Source of the DNA: Sphingobium aromaticiconvertens
GTDB lineage: Bacteria; Pseudomonadota; Alphaproteobacteria; Sphingomonadales; Sphingomonadaceae
NCBI RefSeq assembly: GCF_037154075.1
Contig: NZ_JBANRJ010000001.1
Location: 1 to 64,000 of the forward strand
Length of the DNA: 64,000 nt
Reading direction: 5' to 3'
This document shows positions 43,341-51,707 of this stretch, one piece after another. Position 1 is the stretch's first letter; each line of letters starts with the position of its first letter. The notes under the pieces are model-generated. The model saw only the letters and a list, made by a program, of their open reading frames with translations, did no database searches and was not told the DNA's origin. Both the position numbers and the translations under genes were made by a program.

Positions 43341-43634
43341 TCAGGCCGGATCGACCAGCAGCCGCATGGAAACGGTCGCCGCGCCTTCGCGCAGCTTGAG
43401 CGCCACCTGATATTCGGGCGACGCGATATAGGCGCGGGCGGATTGGGCATCGGGGAAGCGGGTCACGACGATCCGCTCGCCGGGCACCGGCGCACCTTCC
43501 AGCATTTCCGCGACCAGCCCTTTGACGACCGACGTTCCCCCAAAGCGTTCGCTCAAGCCAACGATGCCCTTGCCATAGGCGGCAAACGCCTCAGCATCAT
43601 TGATGCTGACTGTCGCCACTATATATGCTGCCAT
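43341..43634 (-). CDS. DUF1330 protein
   Basis: 97 residues of the ferredoxin-like, dimeric alpha/beta barrel DUF1330 family: YIVATVSINDAEAFAAYGKG, GGTSVVKGLVAEMLEG, ERIVVTRFPDAQSARAYIASPEY. Such small proteins often accompany catabolic oxygenases and may act on or shield unstable intermediates. AGGAGG lies right before the ATG. First gene of the minus-strand unit with the flavin monooxygenase. Confidence 0.85.
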   Translation of the reverse strand: MAAYIVATVSINDAEAFAAYGKGIVGLSERFGGTSVVKGLVAEMLEGAPVPGERIVVTRFPDAQSARAYIASPEYQVALKLREGAATVSMRLLVDPA

Positions 43635-43704
43635 CCCTGCCTCCTGTTAACGGCCCGGAATCACTGTGGCACCAACCGGCGGATCGGGCGTCAGGGTCTG
43701 ATCA

Positions 43705-43727
43705 TTTTATTCGCCAGTCGATAAAAC
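43705..43727 (+). promoter_or_regulatory. Candidate operator of the right-hand catabolic operon
   Basis: TTTTAT (43705-43710) and ATAAAA (43721-43726) form a perfect inverted repeat around TCGCCAGTCG. The core CGCCAGTCGATAAAAC recurs in related form upstream of two other transcripts of the locus (50272-50287; 56419-56434 minus). Confidence 0.4.
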
Positions 43728-43807
43728 CCGCTTTGTCGGATGACGGCACACCACTCGCGACCGCACAAGCAGGGCCACATTCCCGAACATCCTTGCAAGG
43801 ACAGAAC

Positions 43808-44566
43808 ATGGTCGATTCCCTTGGTTATCGCATGAAGTTCGCGGTCATCGCGCCGTCGACGAACACCAGCGTGCAGCCGGAATATGAGGATATGCGCCCC
43901 CGCGGCGTCACCAACCATTTCTCCCGCATCGCCATTCCCGATACGAAGGTGACGGACGACGACAGCTTCATGGTAATGCTGCAATCGATCCGGGACGCGA
44001 CCTTCGACGCGGTCGATGTGTCGATGTCGATGGAACCGGGCTGCGTCATCATGGGTATGTCGGCTGAAACCTTTTGGGACGGGGCGGAGGGCGCGGATCG
44101 TCTGCACAAGAAAATGCTGGAGCGTACCGGCGGCGTACCCGTCATCATGGGATCGACCGCCGTCGATGCCGCGATCAAAGCCTATGAGAGCAAGGGCAAG
44201 CCGATCAGGAAGATCGGCATCATCACGCCTTATATGCCCGTGGGCGATAACAACGTGAAGAAGTTCTTCGAGGATCAGGGCTATGAGGTCGTAAACTTGG
44301 TCGGCCTGCAATCCCCCTCCCCCATGATGATCGCGCATGAATCGAAGCAGACGCTCAAACACGCCGCTATCGAAGCGAGCGAAGGAGTGGACGCCATCAT
44401 CCAGGCCGGCACCAACCTGGCTTTTGCGGAAGTCGCTGCAATGGCGGAATTCTGGCTGGAAAAGCCGGTCATCGCCATCAATACCGCCACCTATTGGCAC
44501 GCCCTGCGGAGCATGGGCATCAACGACCAGATGGACGGCTTTGGCCGCCTAGTGGCCGAATTTTAA
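43808..44566 (+). CDS. Asp/Glu racemase superfamily protein (maleate isomerase / arylmalonate decarboxylase-like)
   Basis: 252 residues. The fold signature is clear: FAVIAPSTNTSVQPEYEDM, KIGIITPYMPVGDNNVKKFFEDQGYEV, KPVIAINTATYWHALRSMGI. Relatives are maleate cis-trans isomerase (NicE, two catalytic Cys) and arylmalonate decarboxylase (one Cys). Here the first Cys position falls in VIMGMSAETFW and the second in IIQAGTNLAF; neither is Cys as I align them. It may therefore use other chemistry. First gene of a tightly packed five-gene operon with amidase-type enzymes. Confidence 0.8.
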   Translation: MVDSLGYRMKFAVIAPSTNTSVQPEYEDMRPRGVTNHFSRIAIPDTKVTDDDSFMVMLQSIRDATFDAVDVSMSMEPGCVIMGMSAETFWDGAEGADRLHKKMLERTGGVPVIMGSTAVDAAIKAYESKGKPIRKIGIITPYMPVGDNNVKKFFEDQGYEVVNLVGLQSPSPMMIAHESKQTLKHAAIEASEGVDAIIQAGTNLAFAEVAAMAEFWLEKPVIAINTATYWHALRSMGINDQMDGFGRLVAEF

Positions 44567-44607
44567 GCTATAGCGCCACCAGAATAGAGAGCCGAAGGAA
44601 TCGCATC

Positions 44608-45522
44608 ATGGATTATGACTATATCCCGCTTCCCCAACGCCAGCCGCTCAAATGGCCTAATGGCGCCCAGGTCGCGCTGATCCTGACGTTCAACCTGGAA
44701 ACCTGGGACCTGACCAAGGATACCGACAAGCCCTATTATGCCGGTGGCCCGTCGATTCTACCCGACATCCTGCCGGGCAATACGCCCGATTTTCCCAACT
44801 ATAGCTGGCGCGAATATGGTCAGCGGGTGGGCCTATGGCGTCTGATCGACCTGTTCGACGAACTGGGCGTGAAGGCCAGTTGCACCACCAACGCCGTCAC
44901 CTTCGACCGGCGCAAGGCGATGACCGACGCGGTGCTGGAGCGCGGCTGGGAATTACTGACGCATAATTGGGAGCAGGGCGAGTTGCTCACCAATTTCGCC
45001 GGCGATCCGGCCAAGGAGCGCGAGATCGTGCTGCGTACCCTCGACCAGTTCGAGAAGTTCACCGGTCGCAAGTCGAAGGGCTGGCTCTCCTCCTCGTTGC
45101 GTGGCACGCTACAGACAGCCGACATCCTCGCCGAATATGGCTGCACCTTCTACTGCGACATCATGAACGACGATCAGCCTTACCTGTTGCGTACGCCGCA
45201 TGGGCCGATCGTGTCGGTGCCCTATTCCAACGAGATCAACGACTTCACCTTCATCACCCGCAAGAATTACACGACCGACGAATATCGTGACGTGCTGATC
45301 GAGGAGCTGGACGTGCTCTATGCAGAAGGCGCGAAGACCGGACGGATCATGAATCTGGGCCTTCATCCCCATGTGTCGGGCCGCGCCCATCGCATCCGGG
45401 CGCTGCGCGAGTTCATGGAACATGCCAAGTCGCTACCCGGCGTGTGGTGGGCGACGCGCGAGGAGATTGCCGAATGGTATCTCCAGAACCATGAAAGCCA
45501 TATTCCCGGCCAGTTGGGATGA
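44608..45522 (+). CDS. NodB-fold hydrolase, PuuE/cyclic-imidase type
   Basis: 304 residues of the polysaccharide-deacetylase fold: ALILTFNLETWDLTKD at the metal-ligand strand, GVKASCTTNAVTF, WELLTHNWEQGELL, KGWLSSSLRGTLQTADILAEYG, FYCDIMNDDQPYLL and LGLHPHVSGRAHRI. The DxxxNDD.P and LHPHxxGR features place it with PuuE allantoinase and cyclic imide hydrolases rather than sugar deacetylases. The likely reaction is opening of a cyclic amide or imide. GAAGGAA precedes the ATG at 44608. Its stop overlaps the next start. Confidence 0.82.
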   Translation: MDYDYIPLPQRQPLKWPNGAQVALILTFNLETWDLTKDTDKPYYAGGPSILPDILPGNTPDFPNYSWREYGQRVGLWRLIDLFDELGVKASCTTNAVTFDRRKAMTDAVLERGWELLTHNWEQGELLTNFAGDPAKEREIVLRTLDQFEKFTGRKSKGWLSSSLRGTLQTADILAEYGCTFYCDIMNDDQPYLLRTPHGPIVSVPYSNEINDFTFITRKNYTTDEYRDVLIEELDVLYAEGAKTGRIMNLGLHPHVSGRAHRIRALREFMEHAKSLPGVWWATREEIAEWYLQNHESHIPGQLG

Positions 45523-46403
45523 GTGAGCCTGCACATGTCGCCGCCCTCAAGGATCTGCTCCGCGCAGATCCCGACGGACGGCGGCTGCATAGCGTGCCGG
45601 GATGTTGGGACGGGCTGACCGCCCTGCTGATCGAGCGAGCGGACTTTCCCATCGCGTTCCTCTCCGGCGGCGCGCTGTCCATGGGCCGCTATGGCCGCCC
45701 GGACATGGGCTTGGTCACGGCCAGCGAAGTGACCGAGGCGGTGGCGGTGATCCGCGACCGTGTCGCCATCCCGCTGATCGTCGACGGCGACACCGGCTTC
45801 GGAAATGCCCTGACGCTACAGCGCAGCCTGCGCGCCTTCGAACGGGCGGGCGCCAGCGCGGTGCAAATCGAGGATCAGGGATTCCCCAAGCGCTGTGGCC
45901 ATATGGCGGGCAAGACGGTGGTGCCGGTCGCCGAAGCGGTCGGCCGGATCAGGGCGGCGCTGGACGCGCGCCACGACATGCTGGTCATCGCCCGGACCGA
46001 CGCGGTGTCCGTGGAGGGTTTCGACGCCGCGATAGACCGGGCAGAGGCTTATCTGGAAGCGGGCGCGGACCTGCTCTTCATCGAGGGGCCACGGACCATG
46101 GACGAACTGGAGCAAATTGCGGCCCACTTCGCTGGCCGCGTGCCGCTGGTGCATAATCTGGTAGAAGGCGGGGTCACGCCGATCGGTAATGGCGCGGCGC
46201 TCGAAGCGTTGGGCTTCGCCATCGCGCTGCATCCATTGCTACTGATGCACGGACTGGTCGCGCAAGCACCCGGCTGGCTCGATACGCTGGCACGCGAACG
46301 CGGCACCGTCAGCCTGTCGGCCGACATCGTCCAGCTTTCCGACATGAACGCCCTGCTGGGCGCATCCGACCTTATTGCCCTTGGGAAACGCTATGACGCC
46401 TGA
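45519..46403 (+). CDS. Isocitrate lyase/PEP mutase-family C-C lyase
   Basis: 294 residues of the PEP mutase/isocitrate lyase superfamily: FLSGGALSMGRYGRPDMGLVT, DGDTGFGNALTLQRSLRAFERAGA, QIEDQGFPKRCGHMAGK (with the catalytic Cys-Gly-His motif), VIARTDA. Members cleave 2-methylisocitrate, dimethylmalate or oxaloacetate-type acids. It sits between the cyclic amidase and an isochorismatase-type hydrolase, consistent with a late step on a branched C4-C6 diacid. Coupled on both sides (ATGA; 11-nt overlap). Confidence 0.86.
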   Translation: MSEPAHVAALKDLLRADPDGRRLHSVPGCWDGLTALLIERADFPIAFLSGGALSMGRYGRPDMGLVTASEVTEAVAVIRDRVAIPLIVDGDTGFGNALTLQRSLRAFERAGASAVQIEDQGFPKRCGHMAGKTVVPVAEAVGRIRAALDARHDMLVIARTDAVSVEGFDAAIDRAEAYLEAGADLLFIEGPRTMDELEQIAAHFAGRVPLVHNLVEGGVTPIGNGAALEALGFAIALHPLLLMHGLVAQAPGWLDTLARERGTVSLSADIVQLSDMNALLGASDLIALGKRYDA

Positions 46404-47034
46404 AAAGCCCGATCTGAACGCCGATTATGCCGCTGCCGGTTTCGGTGGCAAGCTGGTCTTCGGCCAGCGCCCGGTGCTGCTGATCGTGGACGTGGTGATG
46501 GCCTATCTCGATCCCGCTTCGCCGCTCTATGCCGGGGTCGAGGATGCGCTGGCGTCCAACGAACGGTTGGCGGCCGCCGCGCGCGCTGCAGGCGTGCCGA
46601 TCATCTTCACCAACGTCGTTTATGAGCCAGGCGGCATCGATGGCGGGATGTTCTTTCGCAAGGTGCCTGCGCTGAAGGCGTTCGAGCGAGATTCACCAGC
46701 GGGCGCCTTCCCGCCCTCGCTCCAGCCCTTGCCCGGCGAAATGATCCTGTCGAAGCAATATCCATCCGCCTTCTTCGGCACGTCGCTCGCATCGACTCTT
46801 CACGCGGCCAGATTTGACACTTTGCTGATCACCGGTTTTTCCACCTCCGGCTGCGTGCGCGCGACGGCCCTCGACGCGCTTTGCCATGGCTTTGCGCCCT
46901 TCGTCGTACGCGAAGCGTGCGGCGATCGCGACGCCCGCCCGCACGAGCAAAATCTCTTCGACATCGCCGCCAAGATGGCTGAGGTCGTCAACGAGGATGA
47001 TGCCATTGCGCTGATGGCGACCGTCGCCAGATGA
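46393..47034 (+). CDS. Isochorismatase-family amidohydrolase (maleamate/carbamoyl amidase-like)
   Basis: 213 residues, cysteine hydrolase fold. The Asp-Lys-Cys triad is visible: Asp in LLIVDVVMAYLD, Lys in ILSKQYPSAFFGTSL, Cys in ITGFSTSGCVRATALDA. Close families are maleamate amidase (NicF), N-carbamoylsarcosine amidase and RutB; all release ammonia or carbamate from short amides. In this operon it probably opens the half-amide made by the upstream cyclic amidase. Overlaps both neighbours. Confidence 0.86.
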   Translation: MTPEKPDLNADYAAAGFGGKLVFGQRPVLLIVDVVMAYLDPASPLYAGVEDALASNERLAAAARAAGVPIIFTNVVYEPGGIDGGMFFRKVPALKAFERDSPAGAFPPSLQPLPGEMILSKQYPSAFFGTSLASTLHAARFDTLLITGFSTSGCVRATALDALCHGFAPFVVREACGDRDARPHEQNLFDIAAKMAEVVNEDDAIALMATVAR

Positions 47035-47846
47035 TCGACCGGGATTTCGTGTCGATCGCGGAGGGGCCGGTGCATATGCGGCGCCTGCGCGGACCCGGTC
47101 GACCGCTCCTGTTCTTCCACCCCTCACCCAATAGTTCGCGCGGACTCGTGCCCGTGATGGAAGCGCTGCGCGCGGCGGGTTGCGACGCCGACATGATCGC
47201 GATCGACACGCTGGGCAATGGCGATTCCCCGCCGCCCGGCCCCGAGGTGCCCGACATCGCCTATTTCGCCGACGCCATGCGGCGAGTAATGGATGCGCTG
47301 GGTCTCGACCGAGCCGATCTCTATGGATCGCATACCGGCGCACGGATCGCGTGCGAACTAGCCGCCACTTGCCCGGACCGGGTCGACAGGGTCATCTTTC
47401 AGGGGATCAGCGATTTCGATCCGGCGACCCGCGCGAAGCGGCTGGAAGCTTATGCCCCCGCAATGGAAGCCGACGATTATGGGCGGCAGTTCGTCTGGGC
47501 CTTCAACTTCGTGCGCGACCAGTCGCTGCACACCCCCTATTTCCTGCGCGATCCCGAACATCGCCTGATGAACCGCGCGGTGCCGGATGCCGCCAACCTC
47601 CACGCTGCGGCGCTGGACGTGCTCAAGAATTTGACTTGCTACCACAAGCCTTATCGAGCGGCTTTCGCCTATCCCACGGCGGAGCGGATCAGGCTGGTCA
47701 TGGCGCCGACTCTGTTCATCCGCCTGCCCGGCCTGCCACCGCATATCGCGGCGGCGGCCCCGGAACTGGGGGCGATGATGGCGGACGCACGGGTCGTGGA
47801 CACAGCCGACGAAGCCTCGGCCATCACGACCTTTCTCAACCGATAG
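47031..47846 (+). CDS. Alpha/beta hydrolase with GSHTG elbow
   Basis: 271 residues, alpha/beta hydrolase fold: LLFFHPSPNSSRGLVPVME (oxyanion loop), DMIAIDTLGNGDSPPPG, and the nucleophile elbow LYGSHTGARIACELAA. The usual Ser of G-x-S-x-G is His here, as in the other alpha/beta hydrolase of the locus (GYHTG). It may be a variant esterase, amidase or C-C hydrolase; NicD-like deformylase is a family possibility. Last gene of the five-gene operon, with an 11-bp convergent overlap with the M24 gene. Confidence 0.82.
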   Translation: MIDRDFVSIAEGPVHMRRLRGPGRPLLFFHPSPNSSRGLVPVMEALRAAGCDADMIAIDTLGNGDSPPPGPEVPDIAYFADAMRRVMDALGLDRADLYGSHTGARIACELAATCPDRVDRVIFQGISDFDPATRAKRLEAYAPAMEADDYGRQFVWAFNFVRDQSLHTPYFLRDPEHRLMNRAVPDAANLHAAALDVLKNLTCYHKPYRAAFAYPTAERIRLVMAPTLFIRLPGLPPHIAAAAPELGAMMADARVVDTADEASAITTFLNR

Positions 47847-49137
47847 GCCGTACGCGCAGCGAGGTATCCATCGAGGATAACGCCTCGCAGCCATTTTTAG
47901 TGACCAGCATCATGTCCTCGACATGGGATGTGCCCCAGCCGAACTCATGATAGGGCATGTCCAGAGTGAAGACCATATTCTCTTCGAAAATAAGGGGATG
48001 GTGTCCCGGCATCTGCGCGCCGACCGACACCGGATGGTCTGTATGCTCCAGCCCGACCGAATGCGGCCCGGCGATGACGAAGCCGGGGAAGCCCTCGTCA
48101 TGAACGGCCTTAAGGGTGAGATCGACGATCTCCTTGAAGGTCTTCCCCGGCCGGATATTCTCATAGGCGATGTGTAAAGCCCGGCTGACGGCCACGTTGC
48201 GGTCGAGCATTTCCTTGGTCGGCTTACCGCAGATGACAGTGCGGCCGACATCGCCGCGATACTGTTTGTAGCTGCCGACAGAATCCAGCTTCATGATCTC
48301 GTTCGCCTCGACGCAGCCGGTGGCAAGACCGCGGATATTGGCGATGATCCATTCGGACTTGCCACCCTGATCGAGCATCGACTGCGCGTGGATACGGCTA
48401 ATATCGTCTAGCGGCATGCCAACATAGATCTGATCGATCACCGCATTTATCGCATTCTCGCTCATTCGCGCGGCGACCCGCAACAGTTCGATCTCCGCCG
48501 GGCTCTTCACCATGCGGATTTCCTTGAAAATGTTGAGCGCGTCGCAGCCGGTGAGTTCGGGCAGGCCCACTTCGTTCAGCCAGCCCAGCACGCGCGGATC
48601 GTCGAAACCGATGCGGCCATGCGACAGGCCCGCCGCCTCGATCGCGGCCTTGAGCGCGCGGGTGGAGGAAATGGCGGGATTTTCGCTGTGCATCGCGTAG
48701 CGGGCAAGCAGTTGCTGGTCGCGCGGCGCCATCCGTGCGCCCTCTCGCGTCGGATAGGGGGTCAGCGCCTGGCCTTTTGCGGACGCTTCGGTCACGACCT
48801 GATCGCCGCTGCTTTCTTCGATCGTCTCGGTCGTGAACTCGAAATCGCGCGGCGGCATTGGCTGGCCGGGCTTGATCCGGGTAATGTAGGTGGACACGTT
48901 GGGCATCCAGGTGGGCACATGTTCCAGATGATAGACGCCGGTGCCCGGCATGATCAGCGCGGCGGGTTTGCTCTCATCGCGCGGCAGGAAGGCATATAGC
49001 GTATAGTTGCGCGACATCAGGAACATCGATCCCCAATAGTCGCTCAGATAATAGATATTTTCCTTGAACGCCGCGACCAGGCCATCAAGACCGTGCCGGT
49101 CCATGACGGCGTTGGCGCGTTCCCTGTTGAGCAGCAT
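47836..49137 (-). CDS. M24 creatinase/aminopeptidase P-like protein, copy A
   Basis: 433 residues: an N-terminal creatinase-like domain (LDGLVAAFKENIYYLSDYWG) and a pita-bread M24 domain. Metal-ligand regions: LDSVGSYKQYRGDVGRTV (two Asp), AGPHSVGLEHTDHP (His), FTLDMPYHEFGW (Asp where most members have Glu) and SHVEDMMLVT (Glu). M24B proteins include Xaa-Pro peptidases, creatinase and ectoine hydrolase; here a small-molecule C-N hydrolase is more likely than a peptidase given the context. A paralogue lies at 52522-53790. Confidence 0.85.
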   Translation of the reverse strand: MLLNRERANAVMDRHGLDGLVAAFKENIYYLSDYWGSMFLMSRNYTLYAFLPRDESKPAALIMPGTGVYHLEHVPTWMPNVSTYITRIKPGQPMPPRDFEFTTETIEESSGDQVVTEASAKGQALTPYPTREGARMAPRDQQLLARYAMHSENPAISSTRALKAAIEAAGLSHGRIGFDDPRVLGWLNEVGLPELTGCDALNIFKEIRMVKSPAEIELLRVAARMSENAINAVIDQIYVGMPLDDISRIHAQSMLDQGGKSEWIIANIRGLATGCVEANEIMKLDSVGSYKQYRGDVGRTVICGKPTKEMLDRNVAVSRALHIAYENIRPGKTFKEIVDLTLKAVHDEGFPGFVIAGPHSVGLEHTDHPVSVGAQMPGHHPLIFEENMVFTLDMPYHEFGWGTSHVEDMMLVTKNGCEALSSMDTSLRVRPIG

Positions 49138-49235
49138 GATCTGGTCCTTCCTGGCCCGGGGGGCGGTTTACTCCCCCATGGTAGCGTGTCCCGGCACCGT
49201 CCGGCCACTCAACTGCGCCGCTATTCGCCAGACGG

Positions 49236-50120
49236 CTAGATGGGACGGACTTCTTCATCGACACCAGAGCGAGACAGGACCCTGCGGTGAACAAATTCCT
49301 CCCAGGGGCGGGCACGATGCATGGTGGTGCGATTGTCCCATATGAGGAAGTCGCCGATCGACCAGTGGTGCGTATAGACATGTTCGGATCGGGTCGCGAT
49401 GGCCGTCAGTTCGCGCACGAGCGCCCTGCCCTCGTCCACCGGCCAGCCGACGATATGCGAGGCATGGCTGGACAGATACAGATATTTACGGCCCGTCCTC
49501 GGGTGGGTCCGCACCAGCGGATGGTCGACCGGCACGTTTTTCGCCCGATCCTCATCGCTATAAGCAAGGCCCAGTTCGCTGCGGGAAAATTCCTGGGAAT
49601 GGACGACGCGAAGGTCGGCGATCCGGGCCTGTTCGTCCGCGTCCAACGTGTCATAGGCTGCACGCATATCGCACCATTCCGTGTCGCCCCCGGTTGGCGG
49701 CAGTTCCCGTGCACTCAGAAATGCCACTTTGGTCGGCACCGGCTTGTAGGTTGTGTCCGAATGCCAGACCTTGTTGGTGAAGCTGAAGATGCGGCGTGGG
49801 TCGCCCTCAGGCAGGAACTGGTTATTCTCGTCCAGATTGGCGACGTCCGACAGATCTGCCTGAGCAATGCGGCGGGCGAATATTCCCTCCACTGCGGCAT
49901 AGCTGCGCTGCACATTGCCCCAAAGGCCCGTAATCTCCAGTTGGCGGTCACCGCTGATCGGTTGATCGGGCAACAGCAAGAAGGCGAACCGGTCGAGCGC
50001 TTCTTTCAACTGGCCCACGATGGTATCGGGTAGCGGCTCGTCCAGGTTCAGGCCTGTCACGCGCGCACCGAAGTCGGCCTGTATTCCGCTGGGTGTCAGC
50101 GGCGATAGGGAAGGGAGCAT
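49236..50120 (-). CDS. TauD/TfdA-family Fe(II)/2-oxoglutarate dioxygenase
   Basis: 294 residues. The iron facial triad is visible: His and Asp in VWHSDTTYKPVP and the distal His in TTMHRARPWEEFVHRR, whose following Arg residues bind 2-oxoglutarate. The start (TPSGIQADFGARVTGLNLDEPL) is typical of the family, which oxidises taurine, 2,4-D or related ethers and sulfonates. It lies upstream of M24 copy A (98-bp gap) on the same strand and is divergent from the methyltransferase module. Substrate unknown. Confidence 0.9.
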   Translation of the reverse strand: MLPSLSPLTPSGIQADFGARVTGLNLDEPLPDTIVGQLKEALDRFAFLLLPDQPISGDRQLEITGLWGNVQRSYAAVEGIFARRIAQADLSDVANLDENNQFLPEGDPRRIFSFTNKVWHSDTTYKPVPTKVAFLSARELPPTGGDTEWCDMRAAYDTLDADEQARIADLRVVHSQEFSRSELGLAYSDEDRAKNVPVDHPLVRTHPRTGRKYLYLSSHASHIVGWPVDEGRALVRELTAIATRSEHVYTHHWSIGDFLIWDNRTTMHRARPWEEFVHRRVLSRSGVDEEVRPI

Positions 50121-50271
50121 GAGACAAATCCTTTGGTTGGATCAGGGCGTCACCCACGCTCATCATCAGCAAGACGCCGATGTAGGAGGCGTGGGCGCTA
50201 TCCGATTGCGTGCCATCGCCCCGATTGTTGCCGGTCGGCAACCGTTCCGAAATGGCAACTGTCGCCATCCT

Positions 50272-50287
50272 CACCAGACGATAAAAT
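50272..50287 (+). promoter_or_regulatory. Second copy of the locus motif
   Basis: CACCAGACGATAAAAT, 12 of 16 bases matching CGCCAGTCGATAAAAC at 43712-43727 within the core, 70 bp before the methyltransferase start (the other site is 80 bp before its gene). Probably a shared activator or repressor site. Confidence 0.35.
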
Positions 50288-50357
50288 CTTGCGCGCTCCA
50301 TGACGCGCGACAGTGTTGCGCCTATCACCGACCTTGCAAGCGACCGGAGATAGAACG

Positions 50358-51410
50358 ATGGACGAAGTAGTGCTGGGGCAGCGCGGTCGCGCGGCGATTG
50401 ATTTCCATTGTGCGGTGCGTGGCGCCGTCGCGAAGCTGCAAAGGGCGGTCGAGGCAGAGTTGAGCGACGCGGGCATCACCGCCCAGACGATGCCCGAGAA
50501 GATGGACGACCGGCACAGGCTTGTGGATGCAACGCTGGCGGAGTCGGCCACTTATGGCGCCCGCGCGCTATTGGGCGAGTGGACAGCCAAAGACCATGGA
50601 CCGATTTGCCAGGATGCATTCGCCGAAATCCGCGAGGCTGTGGAGCCGATGCTCAAGGCATTGGAGGATGGTCCGGCGAGCCTAGAACTGGACGAAGCAC
50701 TGAAATTGCCCGCTTATTTCGAGCAGGTGTGGTTCCACCGCACCACCGGCGGCTGGGATGCCAGCCCGCATAATGGCTTCGTTCATGGCGAACTAATCCA
50801 CAAGCGCATCCTGACCCGGGTGTTCGGCGGCAATATCTTCGGACATCGCCGCACCGCTGCCCAGCGCGCGCCGCGGCGCGACTATCGCCATATCCTGGAT
50901 ATGGGCGCGTCGTCGGGCCATAATATGGTTGCGCTGACCGAGGCCTTCCCGGATGCCGAGGTTAGCGGCGTCGATTTCTCCGCACGAATGCTGGAGCAGG
51001 CGCGGCGGGTCGCAAACGCGCGGGGCTGGGCATGGAAACTCTATCAGCGGCCGTGCGAGGATACCGGCTTTGCCGACGAGAGTTTCGATCTGGTCAGCAG
51101 TTATAACCTGATCCACGAAATTCCGCCGCGCATCATACGCGCGGTCTTTGCCGAGGCATTCCGACTGCTGGAGCCAAGCGGAACCATCATCATGTCCGAC
51201 GTACCGCGCTATGCCGAGATCGACCGGATGGCGTCTTGGCGGTTCGACTGGATGGCGCGCTGGGGCGGCGAACCCTATTGGCGCGCAGCGTCGAGTACCG
51301 ACTTGGTGCAGGTGGCGACAGACGCCGGGTTCACCGATGTCGACGGAAGCGTACTACCCGGCGGCCAGCCCTATATACTGGTCGCGCGCAAACCGGAGGC
51401 AGCGTGGTGA
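50358..51410 (+). CDS. SAM-dependent methyltransferase, module A
   Basis: 350 residues. About 185 N-terminal residues (ending HNGFVHGELIHKRILTRVFGG) precede a class I Rossmann domain: ILDMGASSGHNMVALTEAF, VSGVDFSARMLEQARRVA, FDLVSSYNLIHEIPPR and EPSGTIIMSDVP. The large N-terminal domain is shared in outline with the second methyltransferase at 60242 (P-x-Y-x-E...H...GG). The stop codon overlaps the start of a small partner gene (GTGA). A methyltransferase in a breakdown locus could activate, detoxify or trap an intermediate; the substrate is unknown. Confidence 0.85.
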   Translation: MDEVVLGQRGRAAIDFHCAVRGAVAKLQRAVEAELSDAGITAQTMPEKMDDRHRLVDATLAESATYGARALLGEWTAKDHGPICQDAFAEIREAVEPMLKALEDGPASLELDEALKLPAYFEQVWFHRTTGGWDASPHNGFVHGELIHKRILTRVFGGNIFGHRRTAAQRAPRRDYRHILDMGASSGHNMVALTEAFPDAEVSGVDFSARMLEQARRVANARGWAWKLYQRPCEDTGFADESFDLVSSYNLIHEIPPRIIRAVFAEAFRLLEPSGTIIMSDVPRYAEIDRMASWRFDWMARWGGEPYWRAASSTDLVQVATDAGFTDVDGSVLPGGQPYILVARKPEAAW

Positions 51411-51688
51411 CGGCTAAACGCGCGTCCGACCCCGAACCGCGCCAGATGCTGCGTGACCGCCAGATCGACCATCTGGGCGAGGCGATGCTGACGCTGACGC
51501 GCGAGTTGTGGGTGCTGACGGATCGGGTACGGATATTGGAAGCCGTGCTTGAGGACCAGGGACTGGACGTGGGGGGGGCGATTGCGACCTATGTGCCGTC
51601 GGCGGAGATGGAAACGGAACTGGCGATCGCGCGCGCGAGACTGGTTGACGGCGTGGTCAAGGCGTTGACGGGGCCGGTCGAGGGATAG
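51407..51688 (+). CDS. Small partner protein of methyltransferase module A
   Basis: 93 residues starting at a GTG that overlaps the methyltransferase stop. Predicted helical: LGEAMLTLTRELWVLTDRVR, ILEAVLEDQGLDVGGAIATY, then an Arg/Glu-rich C-terminal helix. It shares the pattern ML-x-LT-x-EL...DR...E-x(3)-LE...G with the 104-residue protein coupled to the second methyltransferase (59931-60245). I know no named family. A subunit or allosteric partner of the methyltransferase is the simplest reading. A G8 run at 51571-51578 lies in the coding frame. Confidence 0.7.
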   Translation: MTAKRASDPEPRQMLRDRQIDHLGEAMLTLTRELWVLTDRVRILEAVLEDQGLDVGGAIATYVPSAEMETELAIARARLVDGVVKALTGPVEG

Positions 51689-51707
51689 GACAAGGAGAGG
51701 TGCCCCC

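Noticed and set aside
44608-45522. Cell-wall polysaccharide deacetylase
   Set aside because: The NDD-x-P and LHPHxxGR features and the amidase neighbours point to the PuuE/cyclic-imidase branch.
42077-47846. Calling the five-gene operon and FAD enzyme a nicotinate (nic) or pyrimidine (rut) pathway
   Set aside because: Only enzyme classes match. The ring-opening dioxygenase NicX, nicotinate hydroxylase and the Rut flavin reductase are missing, and the isomerase-like protein lacks the NicE cysteines.
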